64,000 bases of DNA from Lentibacillus persicus. GTDB lineage: Bacteria; Bacillota; Bacilli; Bacillales; Amphibacillaceae. The stretch covers positions 62,001-126,000 of the forward strand of contig NZ_FOMR01000008.1 in the NCBI RefSeq assembly GCF_900112705.1, written 5' to 3'. Made by a program: the position numbers and the translations under genes. Below are positions 21,311-30,248 of the stretch, piece by piece (within the stretch, counting starts at the first letter, position 1; each line of letters opens with the position of its first letter). The notes under the pieces are model-generated. The model was given only the letters and a program-made list of their open reading frames with translations. It was not told where the DNA came from and ran no database searches.

Positions 21311-22645
21311 ATGGATAAAATCATCGTGAAAGGCGGGAATCGGCTTGAAGGCTCCGTACGAGCAGAAGGCGCAAAAAATGCTGTGCTGCCGGTCATAACT
21401 GCAAGTATGCTGGCAAGCGAAAAGAAAAGCGTTATTACCGATGTTCCCGTGCTGGCTGATGTGTATACAATCAATGAAGTATTGCGAAATATGAATGCAG
21501 ATGTCCATTTTGCTGATAATACAGTCAGCGTTGATGCAACAAATCAATTAACGACAGAGGCTCCATTTGAATATGTTCGAAAAATGCGTGCGTCAGTGTT
21601 GGTGCTTGGCCCGTTATTGGCACGTTACGGACACGCCAAAGTTGCTATGCCCGGTGGCTGTGCCATCGGATCCAGACCAATCGATTTGCACCTGAAAGGC
21701 TTTGAAGCTATGGGAGCGCATGTACACGTGGGCAACGGATATGTTGAGGTGAATGCTCCCGGTCGCTTGCATGGTGCGAAAGTTTATTTGGATATGCCTA
21801 GTGTTGGGGCAACAGAAAATATTATGATGGCTGCGTCATTAGCTGAAGGCAAAACGATTATTGAGAATGCTGCTAAAGAGCCCGAAATCGTTGACTTGGC
21901 AAACTTCCTGAACAAAATGGGAGCAAAAGTTGTTGGAGCCGGAACCGAAACGATTCGGATTGAAGGCGTGGAAAAAATGTACGGCACTGAACACAGCATT
22001 ATTCCTGACCGTGTTGAAGCGGGCACCTTTATAATTGCAGGTGCTATAACCGGTGGCAATATTCTCGTTGAAAATGCAGAAAGTGAACATCTGCGCTCAG
22101 TGATTTCTAAACTTGAGGAAATGGGCGTGACGATCCTGGAAGAAGGCGATGGCCTCCGTGTCATTGGTCCGGATAAACTGCTCGCAACGGATATTAAGAC
22201 ATTGCCGCATCCCGGCTTTCCGACTGATATGCAGTCGCAAATGATGGCGCTCATGCTGAATGCTTATGGCACCAGCGTCATTACTGAAACAGTGTTTGAA
22301 AATCGGTTTATGCATGTAGAAGAATTCCGGCGTATGAATGCGAAAATGAAAATCGAAGGACGCAGTGTCATTATAGAGGGTCCTGCCGACCTTCAGGGTG
22401 CAGAAGTAGCTGCAACTGACCTGCGCGCTGCCGCTGCACTGATTTTGGCGGGATTGACAGCTGACGGTTATACCCGCGTAACTGAATTAAAACACCTTGA
22501 CCGCGGCTACGTCAACTTTGCAGAGAAATTGGCGGGTCTGGGCGCCGATATTGAGCGCGTGAACGAAGACGGCGATCAAGTTAACCCATTTGCCGACGTT
22601 GTTAATATGAACGACAGCGCCATAGCTGAATTGTCACAATCGTAA
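21311..22645 (+). CDS. murA: UDP-N-acetylglucosamine 1-carboxyvinyltransferase
   Basis: MurA adds enolpyruvate to UDP-GlcNAc, the first committed step of peptidoglycan synthesis, and is the fosfomycin target. The 444-residue product has the N-terminal [25 protein letters not shown], the active-site Cys117 in [18 protein letters not shown] (so fosfomycin-sensitive type), and the C-terminal [13 protein letters not shown] segment. Size is usual. It is the murAA-type copy by position. ATG 21311 follows AAGGGG. A terminator lies at 22663. Confidence 0.97.
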   Translation: MDKIIVKGGNRLEGSVRAEGAKNAVLPVITASMLASEKKSVITDVPVLADVYTINEVLRNMNADVHFADNTVSVDATNQLTTEAPFEYVRKMRASVLVLGPLLARYGHAKVAMPGGCAIGSRPIDLHLKGFEAMGAHVHVGNGYVEVNAPGRLHGAKVYLDMPSVGATENIMMAASLAEGKTIIENAAKEPEIVDLANFLNKMGAKVVGAGTETIRIEGVEKMYGTEHSIIPDRVEAGTFIIAGAITGGNILVENAESEHLRSVISKLEEMGVTILEEGDGLRVIGPDKLLATDIKTLPHPGFPTDMQSQMMALMLNAYGTSVITETVFENRFMHVEEFRRMNAKMKIEGRSVIIEGPADLQGAEVAATDLRAAAALILAGLTADGYTRVTELKHLDRGYVNFAEKLAGLGADIERVNEDGDQVNPFADVVNMNDSAIAELSQS

Positions 22646-22662
22646 TAACATGTTTAAATAAG

Positions 22663-22697
22663 CAGACAGAAGTGCACAACGCTCCTGTCTGTTTTTT
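22663..22697 (+). terminator. Terminator after murA
   Basis: CAGACAG (22663-22669) pairs with CTGTCTG (22685-22691), followed by TTTTTT. Confidence 0.85.
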
Positions 22698-22853
22698 GTT
22701 GTCTAAAACTTTTACAATTCATTTCTTAAAAGTGAAAAATCCGTGTTCTATTGTTTTCATGAACTGTATAAATTTAATAATAGGGATACTAGAGGCTGTA
22801 CTATTTAACCAGAATCACAGGACACCAACTATTTAAAAGCAAGGAGGCAGTTC

Positions 22854-23975
22854 ATGAAAAAAAGTAATATTATTTCCCAGCTTCGAAAAAAGAACAAAAA
22901 ACGCAAAAACCAATCAATTCAGCTGCTGCAAAAAAACAGGAAGCCGTTTAACATTAACGGCAGCAAATCAGTTTGGAAATCGCCAGCCTTTCTGTTGCCG
23001 GCAATTCTTATGACCGTTATTTTAATCATACCAACATTAATTGTCGTACCATTTATGTCCGATTCTGAGGAACAGGAAACAACCGCTGAAAATAGTACCG
23101 AGGATATAGAAATTTCCATGGGAAGCTCGCCATTTTCCGTTGAAGTCATGCGTGCAAGCTCGGAGCAAGTTGAAAGTGTTCCATTGGAAACGTATGTCGC
23201 ACGGGTGGTTGCCTCTGAAACGCCTTCCGAATTTGAAATGGAGGCATTAAAAGCCCAGGCACTGGCAGCGAGAACATTTATCGTGAATCGTCTGCTCCAT
23301 CAAAGTGATAACGATGAGGCAGATGTGACAGATACAACAAGTGATCAAGTCTATCATAATGAGCAAGAATTAAAGAAAACGATGGGGAGCACATATGATG
23401 AAGACATGGCTAAAATTCGTAAAGCCGTTGCAGCAACAGAAGGCGAGATTTTAACGTACAAGAATAATCCGATTACAGCGGCCTATTTTTCCACCAGCAA
23501 TGGCTATACCGAAAACTCAGAGGATTACTGGGAAAATAAGGTCCCTTATCTGCGGAGTGTCGAAAGCCCGTGGGATACAAATACACCCAAGTTCATGGAT
23601 CAGAAGATTTTCACGATAAGTGAAGTTGAGGAACTGCTCGAAACAGATTTACCTGCCAGTGAAGCTATTTCGATGGATGTGAGCAGGACCGAGGGGAATC
23701 GGGTTGGTGAATTGAAGATAGGCGACAAAGCATTCTCAGGGAGGAAGATTCGTGAGACGCTGGGATTGAAATCGAGTGACTTTTCCATTGAAAAGAAGCG
23801 TGATCATCTCATTTTCACGACCAAAGGCTACGGCCATGGGATTGGCATGAGCCAATTCGGCGCGAATGGCATGGCCGAAGAAGGCAAAACATATAAGGAA
23901 ATTGTAAAGCATTACTACCAGGATGTTGAAATCAGCACGGTTACTAAGACCGCGCCAACATTAGTAGCCAAATAA
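22854..23975 (+). CDS. spoIID: Stage II sporulation protein D, peptidoglycan lytic transglycosylase
   Basis: SpoIID is the mother-cell lytic transglycosylase that drives engulfment together with SpoIIM and SpoIIP. The 373-residue product has a basic cytoplasmic start, one membrane segment (about 44-68) and an extracellular SpoIID domain. That domain has VPLETYVARVVASETPSEFEMEALKAQALAARTF, with the catalytic glutamate in the ASE segment, a STSNGYTENSEDYW block and the C-terminal TKGYGHGIGMSQFGANGMA. ATG 22854 follows AAGGAGG. A sigma-E promoter is expected, but I could not identify one firmly. It has its own terminator. Confidence 0.96.
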   Translation: MKKSNIISQLRKKNKKRKNQSIQLLQKNRKPFNINGSKSVWKSPAFLLPAILMTVILIIPTLIVVPFMSDSEEQETTAENSTEDIEISMGSSPFSVEVMRASSEQVESVPLETYVARVVASETPSEFEMEALKAQALAARTFIVNRLLHQSDNDEADVTDTTSDQVYHNEQELKKTMGSTYDEDMAKIRKAVAATEGEILTYKNNPITAAYFSTSNGYTENSEDYWENKVPYLRSVESPWDTNTPKFMDQKIFTISEVEELLETDLPASEAISMDVSRTEGNRVGELKIGDKAFSGRKIRETLGLKSSDFSIEKKRDHLIFTTKGYGHGIGMSQFGANGMAEEGKTYKEIVKHYYQDVEISTVTKTAPTLVAK

Positions 23976-24013
23976 CACGGTATGCTGGCATCTAACTATA
24001 TAAGTGAAACAGA

Positions 24014-24048
24014 CCCGGGGTGGATACGAAATCCCGGGCATTTTTTGT
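24014..24048 (+). terminator. Terminator after spoIID
   Basis: CCCGGGGT (24014-24021) pairs with ATCCCGGG (24031-24038), one G-U included, followed shortly by TTTTTT. Confidence 0.8.
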
Positions 24049-24150
24049 TGCTGCAAAAGGTCCAAATACGCCGGAAAGCGTGATCAAACACTTAACTTTC
24101 CCGGAAATTCAGAAAAAATGCATAAAACCTGGAAAATTTTATAATAAAAT

Positions 24151-24180
24151 GTATAGTTTTTGTTTTTTCTGCTCAGAATG
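24151..24180 (+). promoter_or_regulatory. Candidate sigma-F promoter of spoIIQ
   Basis: GTATAG (24151-24156), 14 bases, then GCTCAGAATG (24171-24180) match the sigma-F pattern with one deviation in the -10. Spacing is identical to the candidate before spoIIR. It lies 20 bases before the spoIIQ ATG. spoIIQ is a known sigma-F gene in B. subtilis. Confidence 0.5.
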
Positions 24181-24199
24181 GTTGGTGAGGTGATGAGAT

Positions 24200-25138
24200 A
24201 TGAATGAGGAAAACAACGGCACTCCAAAAAATAAGTGGAGCCGCATATTCCGCAAGAAGTGGTTTTTTCCAGCAGTTTACTTGACGATTGCTGCGCTTCT
24301 CTTGTCATTGGTGGTATGGTACCAGAACCTCGGCAGCCAGATTGATGAAAGCCAGGAAGAGGAATACACAGAAGACTATGCCCCAATCGAACATGAAGAA
24401 GATGCTCAGCCAGTCATGGAACAGCAGGAAGTCGTTCAAAGGCCTGTCGAAAACATGGATCAAGCAGAAATCGTAACTAAATACTATGATTACGACGCAG
24501 ACCAGGAAGATCAGGAGAATGCCATTGTCGTCTTTAACGACCGTTACTACCAAAGTACTGGCATCGACATTGCTTCTGCTGATGGCGAAACATTTGATGT
24601 GTTGGCATCATTGAGTGGAACAGTTACGGAAGTGAAGGAAGATCCGCTGCTGGGCAATGTCGTGACACTGACACATGAGAACGATGTGACAACCCATTAT
24701 GCCAGTTTAGGAGATGTGGGAGTTTCTGCTGATGATGAGGTAGCACAGGGTGATGTCATTGGCGCCGCAGGGAAAAATCTTTTTGGAAAAGATAACGGAA
24801 CCCATCTGCATTTTGAAATCAGGAAAGATGGTGAAGATGTGAATCCGGAAAACTTTTTCAACCAGCCATTAAGTGAACTGGATTCCGCTGGGACTGAAAG
24901 TGATGAAACCGAAAGTGTGAATGAGGCATCTGACGGAAGTGAACACGAAAACACAGAATCTGAAGCATCTGAAGAAGGCAGTGACGAGGAAGCCACAGAA
25001 GAAGACGATGCTGCTGAGGATTCAGAATCCAACCAGGAAGAAGACGGGACTTCTGAAGACTCAGAAACAGATGATGAGGAAGACAGCACAACGGAAGCTG
25101 ACGAATCATCAAATGATCAATCGAATGAAGAGCAGTAA
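24200..25138 (+). CDS. spoIIQ: Stage II sporulation protein Q
   Basis: SpoIIQ is the forespore protein that binds SpoIIIAH across the intermembrane space to form the engulfment ratchet and feeding channel. The 312-residue product has a basic cytoplasmic N-terminus, one membrane segment (about 22-42) and a LytM/M23-like domain (about 105-215). The first zinc ligand is replaced by Ser119 (STGID instead of HxGID), while HLHFEIRKDG is kept; this degenerate, non-catalytic form is characteristic of SpoIIQ. From about 220 to the end it is an acidic Glu/Ser/Asp-rich tail, a feature also present in B. subtilis. ATG 24200; a GAGGTGATGAG ribosome site precedes it. Confidence 0.95.
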   Translation: MNEENNGTPKNKWSRIFRKKWFFPAVYLTIAALLLSLVVWYQNLGSQIDESQEEEYTEDYAPIEHEEDAQPVMEQQEVVQRPVENMDQAEIVTKYYDYDADQEDQENAIVVFNDRYYQSTGIDIASADGETFDVLASLSGTVTEVKEDPLLGNVVTLTHENDVTTHYASLGDVGVSADDEVAQGDVIGAAGKNLFGKDNGTHLHFEIRKDGEDVNPENFFNQPLSELDSAGTESDETESVNEASDGSEHENTESEASEEGSDEEATEEDDAAEDSESNQEEDGTSEDSETDDEEDSTTEADESSNDQSNEEQ

Positions 25139-25184
25139 ACGATTCCCCCTTTCTATATTATAAATGCGCAGAATTAAGCGCAAA

Positions 25185-25216
25185 AACCCTAGTGATGCAG
25201 CTAGGGTTATTTTTTT
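25185..25216 (+). terminator. Terminator after spoIIQ
   Basis: AACCCTAG (25185-25192) pairs perfectly with CTAGGGTT (25201-25208), loop of 8, followed by a run of T. Confidence 0.9.
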
Positions 25217-25440
25217 GTGTTAAAAATGTGGCTATTAAATTGGAAAATGTGTCTGAAAAGGTTATGCATTTGTTCATGTATGTGATACGATGTAGTCAAG
25301 AAATTATATTTACAGAATCTTTTGCCTATTAAAGATACTACCCATCAGTGTGGCATAAAAAAACTGCATTACGCTGTTGTCTCCCAGATAGGTTGTAATA
25401 GGGCCGGCTGACAATTATATTGCGGAGAGGGGTCATTTAT

Positions 25441-25575
25441 ATGAGAAAACTTATAATTCTGACGGGTATTACTGGAACACTGTTCGCAGGTATCCTGATA
25501 TTTGATTCAGTGAATGCAAAAGACGTTCAGGCACCGCTTATTCAGGCTGAAACACAAGCAGAAGATGAGGATTGA
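25441..25575 (+). CDS. 44-residue peptide with a signal-like N-terminus
   Basis: An ATG behind GGAGAGGGG opens a 44-codon frame that begins MRKLIILTGITGTLFAG, a basic start followed by a hydrophobic stretch. It continues to DSVNA|KD, a plausible signal peptidase site, and leaves a short acidic mature part ending AETQAEDED. I do not recognise it. It stands alone between the spoIIQ terminator and spoIIID. An overlapping +1 frame (ATG 25565, MRIDTLKLERIERERLREILAG) is highly charged and helical, so a frameshift or a second small frame is possible. Confidence 0.5.
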   Translation: MRKLIILTGITGTLFAGILIFDSVNAKDVQAPLIQAETQAEDED

Positions 25576-25975
25576 TACTTTAAAGCTTGAGCGCATTGAG
25601 CGTGAACGTTTAAGAGAAATATTAGCCGGGCCCTATTTTCCTTCCTGCCTCCCTTCTCGAAAATACTTCTCGTCCTTTTCTTCAAAGAAGCAGGTTTTAT
25701 TCATAATCCACCAGCGACAGTAATAAACTGTTATAAACCCAACATTCAGAAAAGTCTGAGGTGAGAGCTTGTGTAGCTTTTCCTCCAGTCATCCAAGTCC
25801 TTGTTCCATACATACAATTTTAATTGTGAAAGGCGTCTCGCTTTATTTAGTCATTGATATAAATACACCCAGAGCTGCACAGAGATGCATGTCAGAAGAT
25901 AAGTGAACAGCAACAATTGTCTCACCTTGTCTCAAACCACACCTCGGAAATATCCAACTTAGGGAGGCGAATGGT
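25576..25975. other. Spacer before spoIIID with no confident gene
   Basis: Apart from the overlapping short frame to 25723 mentioned for the preceding peptide, I see no gene, repeat or strong terminator here. A promoter for spoIIID is expected in the last 200 bases but I could not assign one. Confidence 0.4.
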
Positions 25976-26260
25976 GTGCACGATTACATCAAGGAAAGGA
26001 CAATCAAGATAGGAAAATATGTCGTGGAGACGAGGCAAACTGTCAGATTGATCGCGAAAGAATTCGGTGTTTCGAAAAGTACTGTACACAAAGACCTGAC
26101 AGAACGATTGCCTGAAATAAACCCCGAACTCTATAACCAGGTTAAAGACGTACTTAATTATCACAAATCAATCCGCCATCTCCGCGGAGGCGAAGCAACA
26201 CGAAATAAATACAGAGAAGATAAAAAAACAGAAGATCCCACCTTTAAGCCAGTAGGATAG
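25976..26260 (+). CDS. spoIIID: Sporulation transcription factor SpoIIID
   Basis: SpoIIID is the small mother-cell DNA-binding protein that adjusts sigma-E and sigma-K regulons. The 94-residue product MHDYIKERTIKIGKYVVETR... is close to the B. subtilis protein throughout, with the helix-turn-helix (TVRLIAKEFGVSKSTVHKDLTERLP) and the basic DNA-contacting C-terminus HKSIRHLRGGEATRNKY. The start is GTG 25976, as in its relatives, behind AGGGAGGCG. Only the last 15 or so residues differ from what I recall. Confidence 0.96.
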   Translation: MHDYIKERTIKIGKYVVETRQTVRLIAKEFGVSKSTVHKDLTERLPEINPELYNQVKDVLNYHKSIRHLRGGEATRNKYREDKKTEDPTFKPVG

Positions 26261-26433
26261 AAAAAGCCAATTCCATGACTGACGAACATTAAAGGAGGTG
26301 GTGCACTCGTATTGATCGACGCTTATCACGGGAGGTGTCTGTACAAGAATCGAGTCCATTACAGTGTGTAGTATCATCGGATAAAAGTGGAACACAGCTC
26401 AAACCAACCTCATTTTAAAGGGAGGTATACATC

Positions 26434-26463
26434 GAAAACCCGGCCGCATGTGCCGGGTTTTCT
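26434..26463. terminator. Bidirectional terminator-like hairpin after spoIIID
   Basis: AAAACCCGGC (26435-26444) pairs perfectly with GCCGGGTTTT (26452-26461) around a 7-base loop. The A and T runs permit function on either strand. It precedes the repeat array by 34 bases. Between spoIIID and this hairpin I see no gene. Confidence 0.8.
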
Positions 26464-26496
26464 GCGTGTCTGCAAGTTGGATTTGAACGGCGAGAT

Positions 26497-26697
26497 ATGG
26501 GCGGGAACGGGCGAAAATGCTCCGGAGCGGCGGGATATGTTCCTGAATGAGCAGATATGTTCCGGAGCGGTGAAATATGGGCGGGAGCGCGCGAATATGT
26601 TCCGGAGCGCGCGAATATGTTCCGGAGCGAGCAGATATGTTCCGGAACGAGCAAAAATGTTCCGGGATGGTAGGAATATGTTCCGGAGCGATAAAAT
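26497..26697 (+). repeat. 20-bp array, ATGTTCCGG family, locus 2 (left of NERD1)
   Basis: Ten units start at 26497, 26517, 26537, 26557, 26577, 26597, 26617, 26637, 26657 and 26678, i.e. an exact 20-base step except one of 21. Consensus ATGTTCCGGAGCGNGCNNAT; two units have ATGGGCGGGA instead. Each standard unit contains the palindrome TCCGGA. There are no spacers of CRISPR type. Several long open frames cross it in both directions with a 20-residue repeat, and I treat these as spurious. Confidence 0.92.
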
Positions 26698-26839
26698 ATC
26701 ACTTCCAATAGCGCAAATAAACCCTGTGGCGCACGCACAAGCGGGTTGGCCCCCATGATTCCCGGCAGCAAACGGCAAACCGGGGATTGTTGCATAACTG
26801 CTAAACACACGCCGTGATAATGTAAGAACATCGGGATGG

Positions 26840-27883
26840 TTAAATTAACTTTTGTTTCGCAAAGGCATTGTTGAATGTAATTGGTATAGCTGAGTTTTGC
26901 GGGAAATTTTTTACTGAAGGTGAATAATAAATTGTACCTTTATTATTACCAGAAGTATTAAGTGCCATAGACCGCAGAAGGGTATAGGCAGTTTTTCTTG
27001 AATTGATCTGCAATAACTCACGGCACTGTTTATTTGTGATCGTTGGGTTATGCAGGAGGAAATAATCAAGAATCACACGTTCGTGGGCATTTTTACTGAC
27101 AGCAGAGCATTTTGCGCACTTCCAATTTTTATACACGCGTGTCATCGGATAGTGGCCACAGTTTCTGCAAGGTATGCCTCTAATCAAATGCTGTGCGCTT
27201 ATACCATGTTGCGCTAATATATCTGTTCGGAGTGGTATGTCCTCATCGAGCAGTGTCTGACATATTTTTTTCAATTGGGTGAAGGAAAGGATATCCCGTG
27301 TATAACAGCGGTGGCGTCTGTCGAGGTTCTCATGCAAGCTTTCATTGTGGATAATTTTCTGATATACGTCGGGTTCGTCCCGCACATTTTTAATTATTGT
27401 CGTGGGGTAAGCGATAACCACAAGGGTTTCGATCGGCATATTAAAAATCCCATGCCGTGCCAGCCAGCCCCGCAAATGGTCTTTTTGGGCTTCAGCCTGC
27501 AGAATCGGATCTTTGAAGGATCTCACTTCACCATCAACTGTTTGGGTCATTTGTTGTTGTTCTGAATCGTATGCAAATGTTCCTTTTTGGTTTTTAATCT
27601 CGAGAATGTAAAGGGCTTTTGTAGTGAGGATAAGGGTATCGATCTGAAAAGGAAAGGGGGGATTTTTCAATCGAATGCCCTGAATAATGAAGAAATCTTT
27701 ATCCGGATAGGTGGAAAGTTTGTAGTCAACATTCTTCTCGCCATCATAGCCAGCCTTTACCCTCTTGTATTCTGATACAATGGCTTCATGTAAACGGTAC
27801 TTTTCTAAAATGCGCCTGAACAGAGCTTCGTACGCCAAAAGCTCATGCGATTTTTCGCGGTACTTGATTGTGGTCGAAAACAA
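26840..27883 (-). CDS. NERD-domain protein with C-terminal zinc ribbon (NERD1)
   Basis: The 347-residue product belongs to the nuclease-related domain group. Residues 43-160 show the NERD pattern: GEKN (48-51), QID with Asp82, and ILEIKN with Glu95 and Lys97, which is the D...ExK arrangement of the PD-(D/E)XK nuclease fold. A linker leads to a zinc ribbon with Cys238, Cys241, Cys255 and Cys258, then a short helical region (ITNKQCRELLQINSRKTAYTLLRSM) that could be a winged helix. The architecture is shared with the gene at 39574. It is the only minus-strand gene in the first 33 kb and lies between two arrays of the ATGTTCCGG family. Activity and target are unknown. A palindrome ATTTCCCGGGAAAT lies upstream of it (about 27930-27943). 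Confidence 0.88.
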   Translation of the reverse strand: MFSTTIKYREKSHELLAYEALFRRILEKYRLHEAIVSEYKRVKAGYDGEKNVDYKLSTYPDKDFFIIQGIRLKNPPFPFQIDTLILTTKALYILEIKNQKGTFAYDSEQQQMTQTVDGEVRSFKDPILQAEAQKDHLRGWLARHGIFNMPIETLVVIAYPTTIIKNVRDEPDVYQKIIHNESLHENLDRRHRCYTRDILSFTQLKKICQTLLDEDIPLRTDILAQHGISAQHLIRGIPCRNCGHYPMTRVYKNWKCAKCSAVSKNAHERVILDYFLLHNPTITNKQCRELLQINSRKTAYTLLRSMALNTSGNNKGTIYYSPSVKNFPQNSAIPITFNNAFAKQKLI

Positions 27884-27996
27884 AAGTAAACACTCCTTTT
27901 AATGTTGTTCATTAAAATAATAATTCGACATTTCCCGGGAAATTCCTGCAAAAAATGTTAACTGTTTTATAAAATTATTTGATAGAGTCCTAAAAA

Positions 27997-28217
27997 ATGT
28001 GCCTGAGCGGGAGGGGCATGTTCCGGGATGAGCAAAAATGTTCCGGAGTGACGAAATATGTTCCGGAACGGCGCAATATGGGCGGGAACGGGCGAATATG
28101 TTCCGGAACGGCGCAATATGGGCCGGAGCGAGCAGATATGTTCCGGAGCGGCCAAATATGTTCCGGAGCGAGCAGATATGTTCCGGCCCAGCGAAACATG
28201 TGCCGGCCCCGGAGCCA
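27997..28217 (+). repeat. 20-bp array, ATGTTCCGG family, locus 3 (right of NERD1)
   Basis: Units start at 27997, 28018, 28038, 28058, 28078, 28098, 28118, 28138, 28158, 28178 and 28198. All steps are 20 except the first (21). The unit ATGTTCCGGAGCGAGCAGAT occurs here and also in the array at 26497. Two units are of the ATGGGCGGG or ATGGGCCGG type. The direction is the same as in locus 2, so the NERD gene lies between direct, not inverted, arrays. The array ends about 150 bases before mbl. Confidence 0.92.
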
Positions 28218-28366
28218 CGGAGGCGTTTACTTCAGTCACCCTTCAGGCCGTGAATTTTTCCTGTTCTTTTTTTGAAATTGGCAGTTATATGTTGAATTTT
28301 GTGGTAAAATATAATATTAGTAGCAGTATGTTTACATACGGATTGAGGACAGGGAGGATCAGATGA

Positions 28367-29368
28367 ATGTTTTCAAGGGACATCGGGATTGACCTTGGGA
28401 CAGCCAATGTGTTGATTCACGTGAAAGGAAAAGGAATTGTTTTAAATGAACCGTCCGTTGTGGCGATGGACCGTAATACCGGCCGTGTGCTTGAGGTTGG
28501 CGAGGAAGCGCGCCGCATGGTAGGACGGACTCCAGGCAATATTGAAGCGATCCGCCCTTTGAAAGATGGTGTGATTGCTGACTTTGATGTGACTGAAGCG
28601 ATGCTGCGGCATTTTATCGATAAAATTAATGTGAAAGGTTTCTTAACAAAACCGAAAATGCTGATTTGCTGCCCGACCAATATTACAAAAGTTGAGCAAA
28701 AAGCCATTAAAGAGGCAGCGGAAAAGTCCGGCGGTAAAAAAGTTTACCTGGAAGAGGAGCCGAAAGTGGCAGCGATTGGCGCCGGTATGGAGATTTACCA
28801 GCCGAGCGGGAATATGATCGTCGATATCGGCGGTGGGACAACGGATGTTGCTGTTTTGTCGATGGGGAATATTGTAACGGCTGAGACCGTTAAAATGGCC
28901 GGTGACAAGTTTGACGTTGAGATTCTTCAGTACATTAAAAAAGAGTACAAAATGCTGATTGGTGAACGGACGGCTGAAGAAATTAAAATCAGTGTTGCGA
29001 CCGTCCGGGAAGGTTCGCGGCATGAAGAGCTGGATATTCGCGGCCGTGACATGGTCAGCGGCTTACCTCGCACGATTACCGTTGGGTCCGAGGAGATCGA
29101 AAAAGCACTTCGGGAGCCGGTTGCAGTAATTGTGCAGGCTGCTAAGCAAGTGCTTGAGAAGACGCCGCCTGAGTTATCAGCTGATATCATTGACCGTGGT
29201 GTGATCCTGACCGGAGGTGGTGCGTTGATTCATGGTATTGATGAACTGCTCGCAGATGAATTAAAAGTGCCTGTCCTGATCGCAGAGGATCCGATGGACA
29301 GTGTCGCTAAAGGTACCGGCATTATGCTGGAAAACATCGATAAAGTAGAACGGAAAAAAATCGTCTGA
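28367..29368 (+). CDS. mbl: Cell-shape-determining protein Mbl (MreB family)
   Basis: Mbl is an actin-like ATPase that forms moving filaments under the membrane and guides lateral wall synthesis. The 333-residue product has the phosphate-1 motif IGIDLGTANVLIHV, phosphate-2 IVDIGGGTTDVAVLS and adenosine motif GVILTGGGALIHG. Position between spoIIID and flhO and the sequence MFSRDIGIDLGTAN identify mbl rather than mreB. ATG 28367 follows GGGAGGATCAG. Length is usual. Confidence 0.96.
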   Translation: MFSRDIGIDLGTANVLIHVKGKGIVLNEPSVVAMDRNTGRVLEVGEEARRMVGRTPGNIEAIRPLKDGVIADFDVTEAMLRHFIDKINVKGFLTKPKMLICCPTNITKVEQKAIKEAAEKSGGKKVYLEEEPKVAAIGAGMEIYQPSGNMIVDIGGGTTDVAVLSMGNIVTAETVKMAGDKFDVEILQYIKKEYKMLIGERTAEEIKISVATVREGSRHEELDIRGRDMVSGLPRTITVGSEEIEKALREPVAVIVQAAKQVLEKTPPELSADIIDRGVILTGGGALIHGIDELLADELKVPVLIAEDPMDSVAKGTGIMLENIDKVERKKIV

Positions 29369-29434
29369 TTCAAATTTGGCACGGGCCTTGCAGTCTACAT
29401 GGACCATTTGCCTGATGTGAGGAGGCTGACATAA

Positions 29435-30238
29435 ATGTTGAGAGGGTTTTACACAGCTGCCAGCGGAATGATCGCCCAGCAGCGGCAACAGGAGGCGCTG
29501 TCGAATAATATATCAAACGCCCAGACGCCGGGGTATAAGGCAGATCAGCCTGCTTTGCGCGCTTTTCCTGAAATGCTGATGTATCAGATGGGCAATCAGC
29601 ATGTGCCGACATCCCGCGGCGTGAATTTGCCCGACAACCAACCGGTCGGGCCGATGAACACAGGGGTGTATGTGCACGAAAATCTTCCCGATTACAGCCA
29701 GGGAGATGTGCGTGAGACAGGTGTTTCGACTGATTTGGCGCTGATAAACGGCAATCTTCCGGATGCAGCGGGAAATCTCTTCTTCACTGTCCAAAATGAA
29801 GACGGGGAGGAACGTTACACCCGAAACGGTAATTTCACTGTCGATGGCGCTGGGTTTCTTGTGAATACGGAAGGTTATTATGTTCTGGATGACACAGGCG
29901 CGCCGGTGCAAACAGGTGGTATGGAATTTAACGTGACCGAAGATGGCGTGCTGCAGACAGCTGATGAAAATATCCCGCTGGGCGTTGCTTACGCTGCAAA
30001 CAGCAACCAACTGGCTAAAGAAGGGGACGGGTTGTTCACAGGAGAAGCCGGAGCAGTGCCGGCTGAAGCAACGTTTTCAGTCCAGCAGGGTGCGCTGGAA
30101 GGGTCCAATGTGGATTCGGCACAGTCAATGACTCAGATGATGGAATCGTACCGTATGTTTGAAACGAATCAGCGTGTACTGAAAGCTTACGATGAAAGCA
30201 TGGGCAAAGCAGTCAGTGAAATTGCCCGCTTAGGCTAG
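29435..30238 (+). CDS. flhO: Flagellar rod/hook-basal body protein FlhO
   Basis: FlhO is a distal-rod/hook-type protein of the Gram-positive flagellum. The 267-residue product has the N-terminal rod motif LRGFYTAASGMIAQQRQQEALSNNISNAQTPGYK and the C-terminal FlgBC-type helix MTQMMESYRMFETNQRVLKAYDESMGKAVSEIA. The middle contains the FlgE/F/G-type TRNGNFTVDGAGFLVNTEGYYVLD segment. ATG 29435 has GTGAGGAGG upstream. It is 66 bases after mbl and followed by its paralogue flhP after 10 bases, as in B. subtilis. Confidence 0.94.
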   Translation: MLRGFYTAASGMIAQQRQQEALSNNISNAQTPGYKADQPALRAFPEMLMYQMGNQHVPTSRGVNLPDNQPVGPMNTGVYVHENLPDYSQGDVRETGVSTDLALINGNLPDAAGNLFFTVQNEDGEERYTRNGNFTVDGAGFLVNTEGYYVLDDTGAPVQTGGMEFNVTEDGVLQTADENIPLGVAYAANSNQLAKEGDGLFTGEAGAVPAEATFSVQQGALEGSNVDSAQSMTQMMESYRMFETNQRVLKAYDESMGKAVSEIARLG

Positions 30239-30248
30239 GAGGGGTCGT

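Noticed and set aside
26387-26831. Open frames on both strands across the 20-bp array
   Set aside because: Their translations are 20-residue repeats created by the array itself (three units of 20 bases), with no proper ribosome site and no conserved domain.
26497-28217. CRISPR array
   Set aside because: Units are contiguous with no unique spacers of constant length, and no cas genes are present; the flanking gene is a NERD protein.
28038-28366. Plus-strand open frames across the second array up to mbl
   Set aside because: Same repeated peptide artefact; mbl has its own clear ribosome site.
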